Shown here one piece after another: positions 57,340 through 64,000 of a DNA stretch of 64,000 bases. The DNA is from Chalara sp. BL73 (lineage: Eukaryota; Ascomycota; Leotiomycetes; Helotiales), in assembly GCA_918026815.1 (NCBI GenBank), contig CAKJVC010000017.1, forward strand, positions 372,001 to 436,000, in the 5' to 3' direction. The stretch's first letter is position 1; each line of letters begins with the position of its first letter. Below the pieces are notes generated by a model that worked only from the letters and a program-made list of their open reading frames with translations, made no database searches and was not told the DNA's origin. A program made the translations under genes and the position numbers.

Positions 57340-60300
57340 TGCAGCAGTAAAGTGCCGCTTTTTCAAGCTGATTTTCAAGAAAGCTACTATTTACTAGCCA
57401 GCTTTACTAGCTTGTTCGGTTTCACGGCGCGATCGCTACTATTTGACGTCGAAATTGTTATTTTAGCTTTTAAATTACAATCGCGGTTATTAAGCTTTTT
57501 TAGCTTTTTAAGTTTATTAAGCTTTGATTCTGAACGCTCAAGCTTAAACTTTAAAAAACTACAACTTATTAAACTCGATTTACTTTCAAAATCGGACTTT
57601 GCAAAAATCAAGTTTTTGTTTGACTTAAACTTTGACGCATATATTCTACTTGAACTTCGCCGACGCCGTCGGCTTTTTCTACTAAAACTTATTACTATTT
57701 TTTTTTTATTATAACTATAACCGACAAGCTTAAAGCTTTGTTTAGCTTGTTAATAGTGCCGACTTTTGAGTTTAAAGCTAACTGGGCTATTTTTAACTGT
57801 CGCATAACGGAATACTTCGTTTTTAATAAACTTAGTGCTACGCTGCAAAAGTCTAAAGTTTTTGTATTTTTAACCGAGCTAAGTGCTTTTACTGCTGAAG
57901 TTAGAACTGCAATTACTTCAAAGCAGAAAACGCAATATAAGTCGGCATGTAATAAATACTGCACTTTTAAAAAAATATACGATAAAAAAATAGCAGTTTA
58001 GAAAAATAAGCAAAAGCGAGTATATGCTGCTATTAAAAATCGTTGTAAGTACAATAAATATACAACTGTTAAGTATATAACACGAGCTTACAAAATAATA
58101 AAAGCTTTAAAAAAAACTCGTGCTACTAGTACTGGAAAGTTGATTAAGCTGTTTTTAAAGTTTTACAATGTTAATTTGGCCGACTGTAAAAACGTAAACG
58201 AACTAGCAAGTACGTTATTACAAGTTAATAACGAGTTTAAAAACTTACATTCAACCGCAGCATTTATTAACGTACAGCTAGTAATGCGATTTTTCTAAGT
58301 TTTAAGCTCGGTATACGATATTTTTGTTACGACTTTTCAGCAAACATACAACTTGATTAATGCTTTTAGCACATTAGCAGTTACTTATAAAACTGTTATT
58401 TAAAAAGCGTTCGATAAAAAAGCTTATTAGAGCTTTTTTGCGAACTTTAGTATTGCGCTTTTTGCTTAAAGCCGTCAGCTGAATAACTTTGCTGTAGATT
58501 TTTGCACGTTTTGTAAAAAGCTTCGCTATACCGAAACTAAATGCTTTTTAAAGCACTTACATCTTAAAAAGAATTTCAAAAGCTGCAATAGTCGCAAACG
58601 GAAAATTAAAAACGAAAGTAATAAAAATTTTAAAAAGCTTAATTTTTTATTACTTATAGCTGACAATAACTTTTCGACAGCAACAACTAACTTCAGCTGC
58701 TTAGCTTTTGATTCAGAAATTTTAGCCGGCATTATTTTTTAAGAAATAGCTTTGCTGAATTTTAATACAAGCACGGCTTTCTAAAACGAATAAGTAATCG
58801 ATATTAGTTGCACTAATTATGCGACAAGCAACTTGGCCGCTTTCGTTAGTATTATTCGTAAAAATTTCGGTGTATGCAAAAGTATAGAAAAAAGCGTTAA
58901 GTACAAAAATAAAAAAACCGTTAAAATCTTTATTCCAGGACTTAATAGCTAGCTAACAAAACTTACTTTAACCGACGTTAAATACTGTTTAGCTATAAGC
59001 TTTTTTAACTTGATTTCAGTATTTTAAATTTTCCGGAATAAAAAAGCACAACTAATTTTGACCGAAAATTCAATTTACTAAGTAATTAATAATTATAAAA
59101 TCAATGCTACGGCACGTTATAGTTTGTAGTTTCTGAATCGAGCCGAATAACTATTTAGTTCTGGCTTGAGTAATACTGCTTTATCGGCTGTACTAGTTTT
59201 TTCAGTCAAAACGCTTACTGCTTTTCAGGCTTATACTATTAAAAAAAACATGTTTTTGTAGCACAACCGTATAAAACATTTCGGAAATCAAAATTTATTT
59301 AAACTGTTTGCTATAGTTACTAGCGTTAATTTTAACGAACATTATTTCGAAAATCGATGTGTATATAAAGCTTGTATTACGCAAAAAAAGACTAAGCGGC
59401 TACACAATTGTTAAATTGAGTTTAAAAAACACAAACTAGAACTAATTTACACCGACGTAATAAAGCTAATTTCGGTTAAAAGTTTTGACGGCAACCGGTT
59501 TTTTGTAACTTTTAAATGCAATAAAACCAAGTTCGCGCGTATATACTTAATAAAAGCTAAAAGCGAAGTTACAAACTGCTTTACTTATTTTAAACAGCAC
59601 TACAAGCGTGTCGACAAAAAAGAAGTTATTCGACGCGTTCGCAGTAACAACGGTAAAAAATACATTTCGAACAAGTTAAAACAGTACTTTTTTACTAACA
59701 AAATTAACTAAAAACTTACAAAACTATATAACCCAGAAATGAATAGTGCAACTAAACGCTTTAGTTGTACGATATAGCAGAAAGCAGCGCTTTTTCTGAA
59801 AGCCGCTAGCTTAAACTTAAAGTTTTAGCTTAAAGCAGTACGGTATACGAAGTATTTATATGTTCGGTTTTTATATGCTACTATTAAAAAAACACTATAA
59901 AAAGCTTAAACGAAAGCACTACTTGCACTAGGCTATATTCGCACTTTTGGATTTATTATATACTACAACAACTCTGGCACAAAAAAAAAGCTGCGAAATA
60001 AAGCAATTCGAGGAATTTTAGTAAGTTTTAAAAAAAATACTATTTGTCGTATTTTGATTTCAGATAGTCGTATTGTCCGGAAAGTTTTAATTCGCACAAT
60101 CGAACGATTGCTGTAAAATAAGCTCAGCTTACAAAAAAAGCTTAAGTTAAATTCAAAAGCTTTAAAACTACAAACTTCAATTTCAACGCTTTTAAATGCA
60201 AACTCTGAGCTTAAAAAAAAACGCTTTGCAGTAAAAAATTCTTTTAATTTTAATACCGAACTTTACAGTGCACCGACTATTTCGATTAATATACTTTTAG

Positions 60301-62513
60301 CACTTTTAACTTAGTTTAAACTTCAGTTTAACTAAAACTTTTCTGCAACTTCAGTTTTATTTACAGCTTATCAGCTTTTATACTAGCTATCGGTGCTAGT
60401 TAACTCGGCTGTAAAAACAGAAAGTTTTCGATTTGACTCGTTAAACTACTCGACTTATCGTTTTACTTTATATTCACAGTTTATTTTATCGGTTAAACTA
60501 AGCAACAACGCTTTTTAGCTAGATAAATTTCCACTTTGCGACCTTTTACTTAGCCGTACTGCAAAACGTTTTTATTTCTGGAGCTAAAAACTTAATTCCG
60601 ACTATAAATACAAAAAGTCAAGCTCGAAGTTCGAAAAAAACTTAAATAACTTGTACAACGTATTTAATATTCTTTGCTTGCAAAACAACGCCGGTGCTTT
60701 TGTATATATACTAACAAGTGCTTAAAACGACGAGAAAGAATATAAGCAGTAAAACTATGTTCGGCATTCTGAATTACGTGAACAAATCTTATAGTCAGCT
60801 GCAGCTAAGTTTCCGAGCACAATAAACTACGTACTAACTACGCTGTTTTTACACTTTAAACTTCGTTACTTTAATAGCTTTCTAGACTTTATTGCATTAG
60901 CGCTGGTTCTTTTATACTTTTGCTCGTTTACTTAGTACTTTTTACTAGCGTTTTTCGGCTACGCAAATCCTTGTAAGCTTTTTAAGCTACGTACACTAAA
61001 AAAAGCGATAGAATCTTTACAGTAGAAAATGTGGAAAGCCGCGATTTAAGAAAAGTATAATTTACTGGTTAAAAATAAAACTTGAACTGCCGCAAAGACT
61101 TCGTCAGATCGCGTAGCTTTTAGCAGCAAATAAGTATTTAAGATTAAACGCGGAACTGGAAAAGAAATCTTGCGGTACAAAGCTCGCTAAGTAGTCCGCG
61201 GCTTCGAGCAACGAAAAAATGTTGATTTTTATAAAACTTTTGCTTTAGTAGTCAAGCTTATAAGCTATAAAGCTATTTTTGCTTTTGCTGTTGCTTTAAA
61301 TTGAAAACTCGAGCAAATAAACGTTAAAACCGCGTTTCTGTATAAAAATATCGACACCGATATTTACATCGAGCTACTTACCGGCTGCGGCGTAACAGAA
61401 ACATGCAAGCTAAATAAAGCTTTGTATAGTTTAAAACAATCTTTACGCGTTTAGTACAATACTCTAGCATTTTTTTTCGCCGAACAAAGCTTTTAGCTTT
61501 TCGACGCTAACTTCAGTGTGTTTTACCGGAAAAGCATTATTATTGCAATTTACGTAAACGATTTTCTGATTGCAAATAATTCAAAAACAAGTATTTAGAC
61601 TATTAAAACAAAGTTTAGTCAGCAGTTTTACATGTCGGACTTAAGCTCGTATTATTTTTATTTAAGAATAGAAGTGATTCGCGACTGCTTACAACGGACT
61701 TTGCGACTTTTTCAGGAAGCTTATTTGCGTAAAGTTCTTAAAGACTTTAGCATAAAAAAGTGTGCTTTTGTTGCTACATTTATAAAAACTACGATTCGAC
61801 TTATATCTGCGCAGTTCGAATATTAAGCCGACTTAACTTTTCGTCGCTAGTACTAATTTATAGTCGGCTTTTTTATGTATGCTATATTAAGTACACGTTT
61901 TGACTTGGCATACGCTGTATTTGTCGTTAGTCGACACGCTTCAAATTTAAACGAAACACACATAAAAGCTATAAAACGAGTACTGCGATACATTAAAAGA
62001 ACAATACACATAAAATTAGTATTTCGAGAAACAGTACAGCTTTTAACAAGCTACACGGACTCAGACTGGACAAAAAACACAAAAACACGTCGGTCAATTT
62101 CAAAATACGTGTTTAACATTGAAAGCGCAGCAATCAGCTGGTCAGCGAAACGACAACCTACGGTATCGTTGTTATCCTGCGAAGCCGAGTACATCGAGCA
62201 AACCAACGCGACTAAAAAAGCTATATAGCTACAAGGCTTCTTTAGCCAAGTTCATTTTAATATAAATCAAAGTGCTGGCGCAATAATCATTTACGGAGAC
62301 AACCAAAAAGCTATTGCTTTAGCCAAGAACCTTCAGTTCTATGCACGCACAAAACACATCGATATTCAACACTACTTTGTTCGAAAAAAAGTAGCAAACG
62401 AGAAAGTCGACTTACAATATATATCAACCAAGGAACAAGTAGCCGATAGAATGACTAAAGCCTTTGCGAAAAACAAGTTCGAAGTTTTCAGAAAAGCGAT
62501 AAGAGTAAAATAA
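57340..62513 (+). pseudogene. copia-3 gag-pol remnant
   Basis: A gag zinc knuckle reads CTFCKKLRYTETKC at 58,503-58,544, with the expected His changed to Tyr. The integrase core is around 59,440-59,760 (IYTDVIKLISVKSFDGNRFF, RSNNGKKY, YNPEMNSATKR). In RT, the YVDD box reads YVND at 61,551-61,562, with MSDLSSYYFYLRIEVIRD just after. RNase H spans 61,875-62,510: YTDSDWTKNTKTRRSISKYVF, ISWSAKRQPTVSLLSCEAEY, then a TGG-to-TAG stop, GDNQKAIALAKN, and TKHIDIQHYFVRKKV up to the TAA at 62,511. The order and motifs are Ty1/copia. Multiple stops and lost catalytic residues make it inactive. Confidence 0.9.
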
Positions 62514-62680
62514 CACGGCTACTGCGAAGCAATTTTTCTGTACAGAAGTTATAAAAATTTACATTAGGAAGTTTAGCTCGGGAAGGGCCTACTTTGTAAT
62601 TAGCATGTGAAAGCTTTCAGCTGTAAGAGCTCTCAGCCGTGGAAGCTTTCAGTTGTGGGAGCTTTATGCCTGTATGGAAG

Positions 62681-62798
62681 TGTTGAAACCTCAGGCAGAC
62701 AGCCCTACTATAAACCCTGACTGTAGGCATATAGATAGGAGGCCCTGCCTCCTATCTTCATTTTGAATAATATAATCATGTTCTCTCTCATTCCAACA
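62681..62798 (+). repeat. 3' LTR of copia-3 (118 bp)
   Basis: Differs from the 5' LTR by CCCTAC for CCCCAC and TCTCATTCC for TCTTATTCC. Directly followed by GTTTT and resumption of LINE ORF2. Confidence 0.95.
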
Positions 62799-62803
62799 GT
62801 TTT

Positions 62804-63198
62804 AGCTAGATCAAAGCTCAAAAACGACCTTGGAGGAAACCGGCTTACAATGGCCTTATTACTCCATACAACAATCGGCATTGAAAAGACGCTAGCGTTC
62901 CTCAAAGCGACTAGCGTTTGTACTAGACGGAATCACCTGAATAGGCTAGAGCGGGAACAGGAGCTAGAGGAGCTAGAGGCGCTAGGGGAGCTAGAAAGAG
63001 AGGAATAGACGTTCGCTACGATTTCATTTGTTTTGCTATTTGCTACAATCAGGGCTAGACCCTCAACATTCACTGGAATAGATTGACTACCACCATTGCT
63101 TGTACATAAACTAGATAGGAACGCTAACGCCTAGGCGCTAGCCGTGCTACATAGTCCTCGACTGATACAGCACGTTAAAAGGAATAATAATAATAATA
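62804..63198 (+). mobile_element. 3' end of LINE copy D (ORF2 C-terminus, 3' UTR, TAA tail)
   Basis: Continues ORF2 in frame: ARSKLKNDLGGNRLTMALLL to the stop at 63,006-63,008 (GELEREE). The 3' UTR is about 175 bp and ends with five AAT units. Copy F sequence begins immediately after the tail. Confidence 0.93.
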
Positions 63199-64000
63199 CA
63201 CTTGTCGATTCGGTGCTGGGAATCATCGACGCATCGGAATACATGTTAATTGTACTAAGGTAGCTTAGGTGATTCAAGCTAGTTTGGTGCATTGTGGTGG
63301 CGTCCTTTTTTGACAGCGAGCTGATTTCGACTTTGTATGGCGTAGTGCGATTCCATGGAGCGTACTTGTAGTGTTGTATGTGCTCTAATCTAGCTGAACT
63401 AGCTGAACTAGCGATGCGTTCTAGCTGTGTGCCGGCTGTAGCTGTTTGTGTAGCTTGTTTGATAGGGTGATTTTGAGGTAGCTTCAAAGCTTGAATAGCA
63501 TATTGTCGTACGCTAGCATTAAGTCGTACGCTAGCGGGATACAATGCTGATTCGACTTCCATAGAGCAAATTGGACTAGTTCGGAACACACCTAGTATTT
63601 TGCGTAGTGCTAAGTTCTGTAATGATTGTAATTGTCGGCTGAATTGTGCTTGGCCTTTCCACCATATTACCGCTCCATAGTCGGCCACGCTAGTCACGCA
63701 AGCGAGGTATAATTGTCACATAGCAAAAGGGCTAAGACCTTGTTCCGTATTAGCTAGTCTAGCTAGTCGATAAAAACTAGATCTAGCTTGGCTAGTACGT
63801 ATTGCGACGTGTTGCTTGAATGTAAGTCCTGAATCGAACCAAACGCCTAGCCAGCGTACTAGCTTTTTTGGCTGTACAACGTTTTGTCAGGTAGTCGTAA
63901 GCTAATTGTACTAGCTAGTTTAGCTGTCGTAAAATGGATTAGTTCGGTTTTGGCCAAATCGAATTGAATTGCATTCAAGCTCGCTAGTTCGGCTAGTTTA
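63198..64000 (-). mobile_element. LINE copy F (partial; RNase H start to RT palm), runs off the window
   Basis: The minus strand encodes, from the window edge inward, LASLNAIQFDLAKTELIHFT, then the thumb region, the MTSVADYGAVIWWKG block, two Ser-Ser-Ala units and SYLSTINMYSDASM. It lacks the LINE 3' end: it begins inside the RNase H domain, directly after the tail of copy D. At the position of the first ORF2 stop in C and D it keeps CAA. A 15-bp local duplication with TCGTACGCTAGC lies at 63,506-63,535. Confidence 0.9.

Larger units (their letters stand above)
56152..62798 (+). mobile_element. Ty1/copia element copia-3, complete, inserted in LINE D
   Basis: Two 118-bp LTRs (56152-56269, 62681-62798), each starting TGTTGAAACC and ending TTCCAACA, differ at two positions, both C/T. 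Target duplication is GTTTT (56147-56151, 62799-62803); the uninterrupted LINE copies have one GTTTT here. GGTTATAAGCCCGG follows the 5' LTR directly and matches the copia-type half-tRNA-Met(i) primer site. The interior carries a gag-pol remnant in Ty1/copia order (integrase before RT). Intermediate mutation level: younger than copia-1 by LTR identity. Confidence 0.95.
50612..63198 (+). mobile_element. Full-length I/Tad-like LINE copy D, split by copia-3
   Basis: The element occupies 50,612-56,151 and 62,804-63,198. It has a 5' UTR beginning near ACAACAACAACCAAATTTTG, ORF1, ORF2 and a 3' UTR ending in (AAT)n at 63,183-63,198. copia-3 lies at 56,152-62,798, with GTTTT duplicated. Without copia-3 the LINE is about 5.9 kb and ORF2 stays in one frame across the junction. 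The two-ORF layout, with APE endonuclease, RT, RNase H, C-terminal Cys-His motif and TAA tail, fits the I superfamily (I or Tad clades). It is far less mutated than the LTR elements around it. Confidence 0.92.

Noticed and set aside
47954..63198. Copies C and D as one twin-primed LINE insertion
   Set aside because: They overlap by about 2.5 kb of element sequence and D has its own complete 3' tail, so two insertions or a duplication are needed.

Overview
The window looks like nuclear DNA of a filamentous ascomycete (Pezizomycotina). The evidence is short 46-94 nt introns with GTATGT/GTAAGT donors and CTAAC-like branch sites, typical fungal housekeeping genes, and an abrupt change from gene-bearing, balanced-composition DNA (1 to about 17.8 kb) to a very AT-rich block made of nested, hypermutated retrotransposons (17.8-64 kb). 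I cannot name the species from sequence alone.

Left part (1-17.8 kb). Two well-supported host genes: a three-exon HIG1-domain gene on the minus strand (Rcf2/AIM38-like, 242 aa) and a four-exon C2H2 transcription factor of the Sfp1 family on the plus strand (699 aa). Then come a membrane-anchored hypothetical protein (9.8-11.0 kb, minus), a decayed cytochrome P450 (13.0-14.1 kb, minus) and a possible second P450 scrap (12.4 kb). At 15.55-16.69 kb lies a cluster of LINE fragments, immediately followed by a hypothetical gene whose open frame is fused upstream to the LINE ORF1 start.

Right part (17.8-64 kb). Almost everything is explained by nested insertions, most with matching ends and 5-bp target-site duplications (TSDs). 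A Ty3/gypsy element X1 starts exactly at 17,806. It or its remnants are split by a 119-bp solo LTR (TSD TATAC), by a minus-strand gypsy element Y (19,349-25,913, TSD AAATG), which carries its own solo LTR, and by a minus-strand Ty1/copia element copia-1 (26,142-31,819, TSD AAAGC). A second copy of that family, copia-2, starts at 32,109. It is interrupted by gypsy X2 inside its 5' LTR (32,215-39,031, TSD CTCCA), by gypsy G in its leader (39,347-45,997, TSD CGCTA) and by a LINE cluster from 47,954. The LINEs are an I/Tad-like family with (TAA)n tails. Copy C (minus) is 5' truncated; copy D (plus) is full length but split by a third LTR element, copia-3 (56,152-62,798, TSD GTTTT); copy F (minus) runs off the end of the window.

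The most unusual signal is the mutation pattern. The old elements are saturated with C-to-T (and G-to-A) transitions, but the favoured context is a pyrimidine 5' of the C (TpC, CpC), with TCG/CCG largely spared, rather than the CpA context of classical repeat-induced point mutation. In the copia-1 LTR pair I count 13 differences, all transitions, 12 of them in that context. This suggests a RIP-like genome defence with different sequence preference. The LINEs are much younger, carry few such mutations and still show two near-complete reading frames with endonuclease, reverse transcriptase, RNase H and zinc-knuckle motifs.
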